A stretch of DNA of 64,000 bases from Lineus longissimus (Eukaryota; Nemertea; Pilidiophora; Heteronemertea; Lineidae), in NCBI RefSeq assembly GCF_910592395.1, contig NC_088318.1, positions 1,862,001-1,926,000 on the forward strand, in the 5' to 3' direction. Each line of letters starts with the position of its first letter. The first letter of the stretch is position 1. Of the stretch, positions 47,994-59,390 are shown piece by piece. Position numbers and translations under genes: made by a program. The notes beneath the pieces are model-generated. The model saw only the letters and a list, made by a program, of their open reading frames with translations. It ran no database searches and was not told the DNA's origin.

Positions 47994-50900
47994 CGTAGAC
48001 ATTGATGTACAGAGGACCGTTGCTTCTAGTCTCCTCCGGCAGATGCTCATTGTTGTTGACAGTTAAAATGAGATGATTACTGAACACTTTTCCTTGCTCC
48101 TTGGAATGATGTAACTCTTTTATTACAAGGATAAAAAACTTAATGAGACTGCTTTGACTGATGAAACACGGAAAAGCGTTTCTTTCTTCAAATCTCAAGC
48201 AATTATTTTATATTTTTCTTAAAACCAGTTCTATCATTCTCACTACAAAAATACACTATGGCGCCTGGTGCATATTGATGAATTGGGTAGCTTTGAGAAA
48301 ACAACCCCATCTATCTTAGTTCTGAATAATTAATTTAAACCATCAACGAAATTGTAGTTTTATATTCTGTGCATAAACTGCGAAGCAATCAATCATGTTT
48401 TCTTTTTTCGTGTTTATTACTTTCACCTTGCATTTGCTTCATTATCTATCAAAAACTTTATATCAGGAGGTGTTGCTTTGCGGATGACATTTTTCTCAGT
48501 TCTTGGCAACTGCAAACCACCAAGTTTTCATGCCTCTTTATCTCTTGCTATTTGCGAAAATTGCAGAAAAAAATGAAAATGGAAATATTCACGCTTTTCA
48601 TTTTTGCACATTATGAAATTCCTTTGGTTTTTGGTATCAAAATAGTGTCCGTAACAGAGGGTGTCCTGATCACAGAGAAGTCAGCTAAGGTTCCACTGTA
48701 TACATTTCACAATCAGGTAAACATTCTAAGACCATCTTCCAAACATCTAGATATACCACAAATGGTGCCGTCTACTGATGAATAGGAGAGTCAACATGTT
48801 CACTCCAGCTGAGATCCAGCTTCCATCTATCGTTGATTGTCGAAGTTATTTCATGCTCTAGCAAAGCTGTTTCTTCTCTATGAAGTTTTCCTGTGTCATG
48901 CTAGATGGCAGCTGTGACTCCGCAGCTCCATCTTTTGGTGTCTTCCTCCACTGAGTTTGCCCAACGGTATATTTGACATCATTATAACCTCTGAATGTCT
49001 GTTCCTGCATGAACCCATTAGTTCAGCTCTCTTATACCAGATGGCGCTGTTTTCTCAATCAGTTTGTGAAGCAAATATGTACTGGATAAAGGATGATTAG
49101 AAATGTTAAAACTGTTCCTTTAGGTTTGTTGAAGAGTCGTCTTCCAAATCTGAGATTTCTCTTTCATACTTAATGTCCTTGTTGGCCTCGTGTTTGACTC
49201 TGAAAGATCATTCTTGCTGAAGAAATTCAAAATAGATGTCCAGGAAAGGCTCATCTGTCACGCATTACGAATGAGGAAAAATGCTGAGACATTGTCTCAA
49301 TGATGAGGGTACACCGTATAAAGATATGAAGAATTCTTGTCTTTTGCTTCGGAACACACTGAAATTTGCAACAAGGGTTCAATAGCTAGAATGTGGCAAA
49401 ATTGTGATATACACATGGAACTTGTCAAACGAGATGATTGATCTGTTAAGTGTTGAAAAGACCAGTCACGAAATAATGATGAGTTTTCAAAAACTTTCAA
49501 CAGGATAAGTAATAATCATGATTGATGGTCCAGTGCTGTTGTGCTGTCAGACAAGAGGAAAAATTGCCTCAAATACAAGAAATATCATCAGGAAAGGTGC
49601 ACTGGGAGGGAGAGAACACCAGGTATCAGTGATTTCATCAAAGGCCACTGAACCCTGGGTTGGGGGGGATGGGTTTACTTGAGTATTTGAGGATGTAAGC
49701 AAGTATGACTTTTCTCTTTTGAGATTTGAGTCAGATTTCTCAAAATCACCCTGATTGTTGGGAACTTTATATCCCATTGCAAATGCCTTTTGGAACTTTG
49801 TGAGATCAACGTCAAACCCTGCTTGTATCCATGTGACTGATCTCTAAGTTCTTTTGAACCATGGGAGACTGTCTTTGTCAACGTTGGCCATAATTCATCG
49901 GTGCCAGCACTTTGGCACTAACATGAAGGAATGACCTCAGTGGAGGTCACAAATCTGGTTAATGACCCTTGTGAAGTTGACCTGTCTGTTTTCATCATCT
50001 TTGTTGCTTTGTTTTAGTTGTTTTGTTTTTCGTCACCGCAGCTAAGGTATTCTGTCTGTGTTATTAGATAAAGCAAGATGGAGGGGTTTTTCAAAGAAAG
50101 CTGAAACAGCTTTCATGTCTAGGAACAAAGTATTGTGTCTCCATTGTGAGAGCCGACATCTCTTTTCTCTTCAAATATGAGGACAAATCCTGATATACTA
50201 AAGTACTTTCCAAAGAGAGCGATAAAAAATAAACGAGTTGCTTTTAAAATGGTCTTTGTCTGAGATAGATCTGTTGGAAGATGTTGATAGTTCTAATTGT
50301 GTTTGGTTCCCGCTGTTTCAGACATCCCGTGGGTTCACTGATGAACAGTACCAACTTATTCTCTGATGTCTGAACTTGATTGTGTTGCTCGGATGTCAGG
50401 ACAATGCTCATTTGCCGAGAAAATGATAGGTCTTTGGTATTAACCACTCTAGGACTGAAATAATAAACAGTGGAAGAGAATGATTTTAGTAACAATATTT
50501 GTAATGTTTTATTTTGAGTAAGAATGTGCTCCAAGCAGGAAACAGTTCACAAAGACATCTGGATATAGTGTCTAAAATGTATTAACAGAACTTCTATTTG
50601 ACACAACTTTTAGAACAGCTCGGCATTATTGGCAGTGGTATTGCCAAAACTAATTGTTCCTAGTACTGTAGTTTGGAAACTACTGTTCCTGTTGTGGTTT
50701 GGGATTTTGTGGCATTGCAGCATTGCCATTTCTTCAATCTAATGTTTCGAAAACCTTATACCAGTATGATTTAAATAGTGCTTCGCTCGGATGCTGAAAA
50801 TAGTGTAAAAACTATGTTACAATGGGTCTCTCTAAAGTAAGAGCCAGAAGCCACGATACCAAGCCCCACACCCCACAAACCCTATAAGGCTGAGTAAGGT

Positions 50901-51140
50901 GTGTTCCGAGTTAAATTCCATAGGTTAAGATGTACTCTAAGAAGGTATGCGATGGAACCAATCAGCAATCAACTCACAAACTCGCCCCCACACAATTCAA
51001 CCTTTGATTTAAAACAAACTTACCAAACAAAAGGATTAACATCAGGTTCAATTACATGGTTACATATAAATGCAATACTGATAGAGAAACAGGACTAGAT
51101 GCAACAGGAAATGCTTTGTAATTCAAAGGCATCCAAAAAT
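47994..51140. other. Non-coding stretch
   Basis: A 138-codon plus-strand frame (48369-48785) is hydrophobic at its start and crosses a donor-like CAG|GTAAAC at 48718/48719, but nothing identifies it as coding. A G-rich run is at 49660. No repeats found. Confidence 0.4.
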
Positions 51141-51361
51141 GTGACTCGCTCTACCAAAACTAGGCGCTTGTCGCATCTGAACTCGACAGGTTGATACGGA
51201 CTTGTTGTTCATTTCCCTATTGTATACCTTTTGTGAAATCTATTACAAACTGATTTGGTCACATTTCACAAAAGGTCTACAATAGGGAAATGAACAAAAA
51301 GTCCGTATCAACCGGTCAAGTTCAGATGCGACAAGCGCCTAGTTTTGGTAGAGCGGGTCAC
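51141..51361. mobile_element. Foldback element, 99-bp arms, 23-base loop
   Basis: 51141-51239 ('gtgactcgctctaccaaaac' onward) is the reverse complement of 51263-51361 with only five mismatches in 99. Nearly the whole element is stem, which is typical of foldback or hairpin MITEs. A transcript through it would form a long double-stranded hairpin. Target-site duplication is unclear. No coding frame. Confidence 0.9.
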
Positions 51362-51759
51362 AAATGTTCAGGTTTACAGTAGTTTTTAGTCCAACAGGAA
51401 TTCAGAACTTTTTGAAGAAAAGCCATGTCATGGATAAAAACTTGATGTACTATGAATTCTTCATAGCCTGTAGTTTGTCATAATGATTTGCTTGAAAAAA
51501 GTGGGATGACAAACGAAATGGCAAATTTATGGATCGTTTTCCTTTGGAAGTCATCATAGTGTTCGTGGAATGATTTCAGGTGTGAAATGGTTTGTGAAAT
51601 TGCTGTGGGGGAGGGAGAGGAAGTGAAATGGCTGCTGATGTGGGAAACGAGGTAATTGTTACAGCATTATTGAGGTAGAACGAGGACATTTGAAGGAATT
51701 CGGGGGAGTAGAATGTTATGGAAGGCTTGAGGATGAAAAGCCTTTTGATGTGAAGAAAG

Positions 51760-52200
51760 AAGGCTGTAACAATAGGAATAAAGGTTGTGACTATGAGAAT
51801 GAAGGTTGTCATAGCAGTGGCAATTGAAATTCATCCACAGGCTGTAACAATAGGAACAAATGAGCATCTGACTTGTAATGAAGTTGATGGAGGGTTGGCC
51901 AGTGTCCCTCAATACTTTCAGCTGACCTGAAATCGCCAAGTGTAGTGCAGTATCTTCACTCCATTTCAAAAGCTTTCCCCATTGGGGTGAGAGCTGTTAC
52001 AGTTATAATAAGGGCTTCAGACGAGTGGGGATGAAGAATGTTACCATTGGGACGAAGGCTGTTGCAAGGGAATATGGGCTGTTATGCGGGATGAATAATG
52101 ACACCATGGGATGAAGGATGTTTCCATGGGAATGAAGGCTGTTACCATGGGGAGAAGTATTTTGCTTTTAAGAGTGAAGTTTGTTACCATGGATGTTGAT
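51760..52200 (+). repeat. Degenerate minisatellite, units about 20-35 bp
   Basis: Phrases like 'gggatgaaggctgttaccat' and 'aaggctgtaacaataggaa' recur many times with changing spacing. Copies near 52000-52160 are the clearest. The array leads toward the GAT microsatellite. Confidence 0.75.
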
Positions 52201-52321
52201 GTCGAATATCATTGATGATGAAGGAACATGATTGGATGAATCTGTTCAAGATAAATCTGTTGCTGCTGAGGACAGTTCGAAGTTCTGTCCAAAATGAATC
52301 TAGGTTCTTATTATGACAACA

Positions 52322-52377
<56 letters not shown>
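52322..52377 (+). repeat. (ATG)n microsatellite
   Basis: About 18 uninterrupted ATG/GAT trinucleotides, followed by decayed 'gataatggtgatggtgac'. Likely polymorphic. Not in a gene. Confidence 0.98.
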
Positions 52378-52379
<2 letters not shown>

Positions 52380-52734
52380 GTGATAATGGTGATGGTGACT
52401 AGTCAAAGCGCCTGAAGTTCCCCATGGCTCTTCGTTACAGTTCTTTTGGTGTTGATTGTGATAGCTAAGCAGAAATATAGACAACAGCCGATTGGAATTT
52501 TGTGATGTCCGACAATAATAATCATCATAACCTCTTGAGCAGTGGTTAATGCTTCCAGATACGATGAGGATAGATTTCCTGCTGGAGCCAATAGAGGGCT
52601 TTCTTCATGCAGAGTTGTGCTCCAGGTCAAGTAAGAGGATTTCAAGTCACAAGAACTTCATTCATTGGAGAGTGTGTGACTCCCACAAGATTGATATGTG
52701 AGAGGACCTGGTCCAGTATTTAGGTCAAGGATAT

Positions 52735-52980
52735 ACAGTCGAACCCGGTAACACAACCACTCATGGGACTGAGGTTGAATGATCGCGTACCAGGGTGGTC
52801 ACGTTAGTGAAGTTGAGAATCCGGGACAAAATGCATGATTAGGTTTTCCCGCCAAAATTGTTGAACTTTTTCATAAGTTCAAAATTTTTAAAATTTTTCA
52901 AAGCCAAAATTTTTTGGGGGCTGATGATGTTCCGTCATTTTGAGCAGAAAAAAAACAAGTGAAAAAAATATTTGGACTTG
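52735..52980 (+). mobile_element. Dispersed repeat family 1, longest copy
   Basis: It begins ACAGTCGAACCCGGTAAC, shares 'atccgggacaaaatgcatga' and 'ttgttgaactttttcataag' with 40201-40345, then continues into 'caaagccaaaattttttggg' and 'tttggacttg' as in 16541-16690 and 60001-60070. It therefore joins segments that are separate elsewhere and defines the order of the family. It lies about 215 bp downstream of the GPCR stop codon. Confidence 0.8.
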
Positions 52981-53121
52981 GCAGGACCAAATGATATACT
53001 TACACTTCGATTATGGGCATAAGATGGGATATTATCGTGACTGATCCGCTGACTTGACTGCCACACACAACGCTGCCTAATTGAACTCTCATTTCAGTAC
53101 AAAATTGTTTGTTTTAATTGT

Positions 53122-53127
53122 CTTTAT
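53122..53127 (-). terminator. Weak candidate poly(A) signal for the GPCR gene
   Basis: No canonical AATAAA was found in the first 200 bases downstream of the GPCR stop codon. The minus strand reads TATAAA here, about 70 bases past the stop, a known weak variant hexamer in an A+T-rich stretch. The real 3' end may lie further out, possibly beyond the dispersed repeat copy at 52735-52980. Confidence 0.2.
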
Positions 53128-53195
53128 AAATAGATATGTAATATATATATTTACACATTTGATACAAACTCTACTACACTGTGGTTCTCCCAATA

Positions 53196-54428
53196 TCATA
53201 CATTTACAGTCTCTTGCCTTGCTTCCTCTAAAAGAGGATTTTCCTGTTGCAGACACACTGCCTTTGAATTATTAGGAATTTCCGTCTCTACAGTCGATAC
53301 TATTGGCTGTGCGGGGCATATTTTTTTCCTAATACTTTCTGGTGTTGTTGATAAGCAAGTCTCATACCGAGAAAACTCATTCTCGCGGGTGCGTTTTTCG
53401 CAGTGTGCGCAGAACATGTGCTTCATAGTTCGACGAAAGGAGGGATTTATACAGCAATATAATATGAAGTTTGCGGAGAAATTAACTGTTTGCATCACAT
53501 TTGTGATCACTTCTAATGTCTTGTATGTATAATTTTCTTCAATGTTTTCATTGGCGAGTTTTGCGATGTGCTTGACAACTTCTGACGGTGCGACAAGAAC
53601 TAGGAACATGACGACGATGGATATGAGAGTGACTGTGACACGGTTGTTGGTCTCAGTTTCATGGTGGCCGCGAAAGCTGCCCTTGGCATATTTCCTGCGC
53701 TCTGCATAGGATTTATGGATCTGTCGGATTAAACAGAAGTTAAAGAACACAAGGAGAATGAGTGGAATGAAGTTCCCGAGGGTGGCCCAGACCGTTCGGT
53801 ACGCATGATCTAACGAATTACTCCCAAACAGTTCCAGCATGACAGCGGTGTAATGTGTTGAATTATCACAAAATTCTTCGCGGAACGAATAGCGCCAGAA
53901 CACTGGAATGTTTACAACAACGGACAACACGAATACCATTACGATGGCAACCTTGGAACGATGCATCGTAAGAATTTTACGCGATTTTAGTGGATGGCAG
54001 ATTGCGAGGTAACGTTCAGTTGCCATTACTACTGTCAGCCAGGTACTGGACATGATGAATATGTTGATTAATGCTGCACAGTATATACCATAATATAGAA
54101 AGAAGCCCTTGTCGGGGAACTGCTGATCCTCTGGTAGAAACGTGGTGGGAAATGCTAGGAGGCAGAACATCAAATCCGACACAGCTAGTGCCACCAAACC
54201 GTTATTTGCGGACCGTTCTGTCATGCGTAACGCCCTCTGTATCCGTTTTCCCGTTAGAATCATTAGGTTCATAACGTTCCCCAAGAATCCGCACATGCAG
54301 ATGGTTGGTAAACCAAACTTGTAGAACCAATGATGGATGGCCACATACATGTTCTTGTTGAGGGACGACATGTTGGCTGGTAGCTCCTCCTCGACCGTCA
54401 CATTAAGAAGATCGGCGCAGGAGTCCAT
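53196..54428 (-). CDS. Class A (rhodopsin-like) G protein-coupled receptor, probable neuropeptide receptor, FMRFamide-receptor-like
   Basis: A 410-aa seven-transmembrane receptor in a single coding exon; it should sit in the plasma membrane and couple a peptide ligand to G proteins. Visible landmarks: N-glycosylation sequons N9 and N19 before TM1; TM1 with GN at 50-51; TM2 with LAVSD (D85); TM3 with C117 and ending in ERY (138-140) followed by LAICHPL; TM4 about 159-178 ending IPVFW; extracellular loop 2 with C187 (disulfide partner of C117) and sequon N189; TM5 with P222; a short third cytoplasmic loop; TM6 with P281 but no CWxP; TM7 with NFILY (320-324) in place of NPxxY; then helix 8 with C340/C343 as possible palmitoylation sites. 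The ERYLAICHPL and PVFW motifs and TM7 form resemble FMRFamide/DMSR/GPR139-type peptide receptors; the exact ligand cannot be named. The open frame extends four codons upstream to a TTG, but the first ATG is at 54428 and a splice acceptor lies just before it. Length is normal for the family and no break is seen. Confidence 0.95.
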   Translation of the reverse strand: MDSCADLLNVTVEEELPANMSSLNKNMYVAIHHWFYKFGLPTICMCGFLGNVMNLMILTGKRIQRALRMTERSANNGLVALAVSDLMFCLLAFPTTFLPEDQQFPDKGFFLYYGIYCAALINIFIMSSTWLTVVMATERYLAICHPLKSRKILTMHRSKVAIVMVFVLSVVVNIPVFWRYSFREEFCDNSTHYTAVMLELFGSNSLDHAYRTVWATLGNFIPLILLVFFNFCLIRQIHKSYAERRKYAKGSFRGHHETETNNRVTVTLISIVVMFLVLVAPSEVVKHIAKLANENIEENYTYKTLEVITNVMQTVNFSANFILYCCINPSFRRTMKHMFCAHCEKRTRENEFSRYETCLSTTPESIRKKICPAQPIVSTVETEIPNNSKAVCLQQENPLLEEARQETVNV

Positions 54429-54433
54429 CTTGA

Positions 54434-54460
54434 CCTGCAAGATTCAAAGAAGTAGATGTC
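54434..54460 (-). promoter_or_regulatory. Probable 3' splice acceptor of a 5' UTR intron of the GPCR gene
   Basis: On the minus strand a pyrimidine-rich run (CTACTTCTTTGAATCTTGCAG) ends in CAG at 54437-54435, and the exon would then start GTCAAG followed directly by the GPCR ATG at 54428. This is a common layout for intron-poor animal GPCR genes: one or more non-coding first exons, then the whole coding sequence in one exon. It also explains why no promoter motif is apparent next to the ATG. The first exon was not located. Confidence 0.55.
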
Positions 54461-56365
54461 TTAGAAAAATATTTTGAAAAAGAAGTTGGGTTTTGCAATA
54501 ATGATTTAGCATCTATTATCAACCTGAAAATGAGAAAGACAAGAGTGTTTATGAAACAAGTCATGTCATGCTGGCTGTTGATGCCCCCTCGTCTGTTTTG
54601 AGTTCATTGAAAAGAGACAATCTAAGCTCTCCGATGCCCTGAAAATGCAGTACTTAGCACTTTTTCTAGTTTTGTCTGGATACTCCATGGTTTGCTAAAT
54701 CTCTGGTTGGCGCTGTGCCCCCTTTCTCAAATTGTCGGATCAACCTCTGTATACCATACTTAAATGATTCTCTGAAGTACACAAGTCTAGACGGCAATTA
54801 CTATGAGAGCAATGAAGTCCTGGAAGCGTTTGTTGTGACTGTACTAACACTCACGATATCAGTTAATTACACAGACAACATCGATTTAATGTGTGCATGT
54901 CGCCCGAGTCCTCGCTAATCTGTCAATGATGTTCTTGTTGTGTTCATGCAGGATTATGCATTTATTAAGGCAACAACCTGTGGTTCGGACTACCGTTTAT
55001 TGACTTGAGTGAAGAATATCATGATACACCTGAGAAAGGTGGATTGAACAGAACATATGGTCGAAGTGTGCTCATTAGTTTCAGGGATATCAACTTCGTG
55101 TCCACCATTGTTTAACTCAGTAAATAGCACAAAATGCAGCATATGGTTTAGAATAAGAAAAACATGATAGTAATAGCCATGTGGTTTATTGGGAGATGGT
55201 CTTAACGTAGCTCGGACTCAAGGCTAAGCGATCAACTGTGCCTGTCTTGATCTCCACAGTGTGAGACTTGAGGCAGGTCTCTTTTTTCTTACTTGTCCCT
55301 CTTTAATTGTTCCTAAGGACTCAAAGAACAAGGCATTCAAGTAATGGTTTGCAACATGCACTGCTTCTTCATATTTTCCTGACAACCTGCAAAATATTGG
55401 AATTTAGTGATGGTTGAGTATGACCTGTCTCATGGAAAGAACTTTAGCAACTATCAACCTGTCATTAATTTTGGACCCCTCTAAAAATGGTTCTTTTGAT
55501 TGCCATGATTGGGTTGTTTTTCTATCTGAATGTCTGAGGTCATGAGAACGATATCACAAGAGTGCGCCTCTTATTTATTGGTTTCCGCCCAATCAGCTAG
55601 GAATAACAATAAACGTTGGAGGGTCCTTGAGAAGAGATGATTTCTAATTAGGGATGGTTGCTTAGGGATCCATAAATATCAATGTGTTTCACAATCCTAT
55701 CAATGTTGAGGGGGGGTTAAAGAGCTTCTTAGGATTTCAGTGTTTCATATTTGACAACTTGTACGCAGAACCCAGAATTTAGAAATGAAGCAAGACACTG
55801 GTGTATCTGGCAGAGTTTGGTGTCCACGAGCCAACTGATTTCTTGATGAGAGTTTGGAATGGTATCAATAGTGCTTGACATTTGCCTCAAGTCCAAGGCT
55901 CAGGTGGTTAGGAAAGGTCATATTGCACTTATATCAGCAAGGATTGGTGCAATAAAGTGAGGGAAATGACACATGATTACAGTTGCCTACTGCCTGTGGT
56001 CCAGATGAGTTGCCCTATTTACAACCTGCTGTTTGAGAAATAATTTCAGGGGGCGTGGAAGCATTCTTAAGAAAAATCATGCCAGATCATCTTATGAATA
56101 TATTAGACGAAGTCACCTTTAGTATGATTTAACACTATTGACCTTTTCTAACAGAATTGACCTTTCCTCATAGAAATCTATCTGGCTAGCCAAATCAAAC
56201 ATTAATTAATAATAAAGTTTGCCAGTAATGACAAGAATGAGGTACAATAAACAGCTTTATCATGTACTTTGGAAAGAATATGGTAACAGTCTGTCGTTTA
56301 GATAACACCTTATTTACCAACTGATACAAACTCATCCGTAATCCATAAATTGACTACCTTACTGC

Positions 56366-56371
56366 TTTATT
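56366..56371 (-). terminator. Candidate poly(A) signal AATAAA
   Basis: The minus strand reads GCAATAAAGCAG here, downstream of the candidate terminal exon at 56483-56708. The spacing from the stop codon is ordinary for a short 3' UTR. The hexamer alone is common in A+T-rich DNA, so its weight comes only from that position. Confidence 0.3.
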
Positions 56372-56482
56372 GCCCGACAGTGCAAATCACTTGAGCCTAG
56401 TTATTGGTAGTGACACGCTGTAAACCCCTTGGTTTCACAGCCCAAAATGTTCTCAAGAAAACATCCCTTCCAGATTTTGCTT

Positions 56483-56708
56483 TCATTTCTTTCTGCGAGT
56501 AGGTGGATTTTCCATGGATAAAACCATTGTGTTAAACATTTTCATGCCCCTAAAGTTCACAGTTGCAACCCCTCTCTGCTTTTTCAGTTTAATTCCCAAG
56601 CGAGCTTTCCATGCTGCGATCCTCTCTGTGTTGGTCAATGCATTGACAGTGTTCTGCCAGCAGTCATGCACCATGATGTCATTCATGTGATGCCGGGCCT
56701 TGTTTACT
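56483..56708 (-). CDS. Candidate terminal exon encoding a basic C-terminus
   Basis: On the minus strand a strong acceptor with a branch-like GCTAATC (CTGTTGTTGCTAATCAG) ends at 56709. About 74 open codons follow, starting VNKARHHMNDIMVHDCWQ, continuing through TERIAAWKARLGIKLKKQRG and ending PPTRRKK-stop. The composition (helical, lysine/arginine rich) looks like a genuine protein tail. A canonical AATAAA lies about 115 bases past the stop, which fits a last exon. The codon is split across the junction (phase 2). No family is recognised and no upstream exon was found within the window. Confidence 0.33.
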
Positions 56709-58156
56709 CTGATTAGCAACAACAGAGAAAGTGATGTTGTTGTCATCCTATCAGGGTGACCAAAAGTCTGACCTCTGACCTGCATGACTGGCAGGCAAAC
56801 ATTCCCACCCAAAGCTGTGTGCAAGGTAGAGATATAAAAAATGTGGGTTTTTTGCTACCTAGAGTTGAAACAAGTGGAAAAACACTGCCTCTTGCAGAAA
56901 AATAGCTTCTTGATGAAACATGAGAAGAACAAGCGTATTAAAGGAATAATGCCATTAATCCTTTTAATTATCCTGATCGTTATGTTTTCTCTTCATTGTA
57001 GACACACACTTTTTGTGGTCATTCACATCACTAAATTCAACTTCCGTACCAATGTACATGTAGAAAAAATTTCAAACAGAAAACAACTTTTCTTTGCATT
57101 ATCAAGTCACCCTGAATGAATGAATTAAAAATGAATAAATGTTTATCATTTTCTGACAGATTGGTAGTAAAAATGCAATTTTTATCCAGGTTGAAGTAAA
57201 TCTGTCAAGAAATTGGAGAAATTGAGCATGCAAGCTCAACAGTGATGAGATAATGTCATAGTATTCGTGATCGAGGTGGCGTATGAAATAATTTTTTGTA
57301 CACGATGTACAGAGTTGTAACATCAGTTTATGAAAAAGAGATGCGGTGTGACTCGCAACCAATTCTCTTATGCAAGCCAGTGAGACTGAAATCATCTGTT
57401 AACCAAGGCAAGCTGTTGCAAAGCGCTCACCCTGAAAATATCATCTCTACTCAACATGCGCAAGGACAAAGGAAGCCTGGAAAATCAAGGAAACCAGTTT
57501 CATTTAGCCATCAAATGTGTAAGCCGCTTTTGGGAAGACATTTGAATATGTGGCGAAAGGTCTGAGGATTGGATCATGCAAGCTGGGTGTCATTACCATC
57601 TTAGCTGGCCTCATAATTATCCAAAGTGGGGGCTTCTAAAAGAGGGGGGATCATGATACATGAATATAATAAATATTTGGTTTCTGTCCTGCTAAAGCAT
57701 TTTCTAGACAGTATTTTGGTCGATTATCCTTCTAAGGCATCCTCGATATCGCTATAAAATGACCTCTTCATATCCTCTTAATGACATAATGAGTCAAGTT
57801 AGTCTGATATTCATGTCGGAAGAAAAAGTTGTGAAAAAACCTGATGTTTGTCTAAAAATAATGTAATCCCAACATCGGCAATAGTTGGCCTAAACGAATA
57901 TGGAAATAGAAGTATCTCATCTATTGATAGCACCTCATAAATTCAGACCTCTGAGTCGCTAGAAAATACATTAAGAAATATGAAGTGGTGATTTATAAGT
58001 ACTTCAAACAGTTTGAATTTATGGCCATGTGTGGAAATAAACTAGGAGGCTTTGAAATATTATGTTGTTTGATTTCCCTTGCATGTCCGGGAACCTCTGT
58101 ACATTCTTAAACGTAAAAGTTGTTGAGCTTTTGGAGAACCAATAGGCCCCTAAAGG

Positions 58157-58345
58157 TTTTTTGGCCAACACAAATATGCAGGCCCTAAAGGTTTTTCAGT
58201 AAAATGAACAACCTAAGGTTTTTGATATTCCTAAAAACCATTAAGTGTTTTTTATTTCACTGAAAAACCTCTACAGGGTGCATATTTGTGTTGGCCAAAA
58301 ACCCTTCAGAAAAGGTTCTTCAAAAGCTCAGAAACCTTTTATTCG
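58157..58345. mobile_element. Dispersed repeat family 2, hairpin element
   Basis: 23 bases at 58158-58180 ('ggccaacacaaatatgca' with flanking T run) are perfectly inverted at 58279-58301. The stem extends inward: 'aggtttttcagtaaaat' near 58189 against 'atttcactgaaaaacct' near 58254 (16 of 17). Related fragments lie at 20184-20335 and 61455-61575. The repeat 'aaaaacctttta' follows. No coding frame. Confidence 0.8.
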
Positions 58346-59143
58346 ACAGTGTAGTTCCAATGACTTGTGACAGTATTTCGGTTTAAGCACGTACAGTGTA
58401 TTTATAACCAACTTGCATGTTTTAAAAAAGACACCGCAGCATGAACATGAATTCGAAACAGTTGACAATGATAGAGATGCCTTTGATAATTTGGAAACCG
58501 CAGCAATGATGCCGTTTTTAGATGCTTCATCTGTGATCGGTTCCAATTACCCAGCCAATGACTGTAATTAATATTCTGTGATAGCAGCATGGCTTCCAAT
58601 GTTCGCCATTGAAGTGGAAACGTGAATTAACGGTATTATCGAACTTACAAATAAAAAGTTTGCCTGGTCACCATATCTGTGAGATCTCTTGTTAGATGAT
58701 ACCAGGACAGTGTTTTTCTGCAGAACGGAAAGTATCGTTACATCTCTCAACCCTATTGCTATTAACTGATTGCAACATTGCGGGATGGATATTGAAAAAC
58801 CGAAGACAAATTTTCTCAGTTTTTAAATTGCAAGTCGATCCATCACTGACCAGTAGACCAGAGAGGTACTAAGGTTCCCTTATAACTGATAACACTGTCT
58901 TGTCACAGAAAAAAAACACACACCATCTCGTGAAATCAAGCCGGCGGTGATTTTTTGCTGTAATCTAGCAATAACTCAAGTACTCCATTACACAGGGAAG
59001 CATTCTCATTTCCTGACCAATTGATTGCTTCCTCAGCTTCTTTGTGATCATGGGTGTTGGCTACTTGTATTATTTATTCAGCAATGATATGAGACGACAC
59101 CGCCATTTTGAATAATCATGAGGGAACCAGCTGTCAATTATTG

Positions 59144-59390
59144 GGAGCATCTTTTTTAACTGGAGATATTTATTTGGACTTTTATAAAAAAAATACTTAT
59201 TTCGGTTTATCCGGAGATCAATCTGAATAGTTTGGTGAACCTTGTTGTTGAAAATAATTCTTTTTTTGGAGCATCTTTTTTAACTGTAGATATTTATTTG
59301 GACTTTTATAAAAAAAATACTTATTTCAGTTTATCCTGAGATCAATCTGAATAGTTAAGTGAACCTTGTTGTAGGAAATAATTCATTTTC
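59144..59390 (+). repeat. Tandem duplication, 124 bp
   Basis: 'ggagcatcttttttaact' to 'gaaataattc' occurs twice (59144-59267; 59268-59390) with roughly eight differences. Older than the 79-bp and 123-bp duplications. Confidence 0.95.

Larger units (their letters stand above)
54461..58156. other. Upstream region of the GPCR gene and beyond
   Basis: It should contain the GPCR 5' UTR intron and first exon, which I could not locate, and the candidate minus-strand terminal exon 56483-56708. If that exon is real, its gene ends about 2 kb upstream of the GPCR coding start in the same orientation. No repeats found. Confidence 0.4.

Noticed and set aside
48369-48785. 138-codon plus-strand open frame with a hydrophobic start
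   Set aside because: Hydrophobicity follows from T-rich DNA; the donor-like site inside has no matching acceptor and no domain is visible.
54071-54324. Plus-strand frames opposite the GPCR
   Set aside because: Antisense shadows of the receptor coding sequence.
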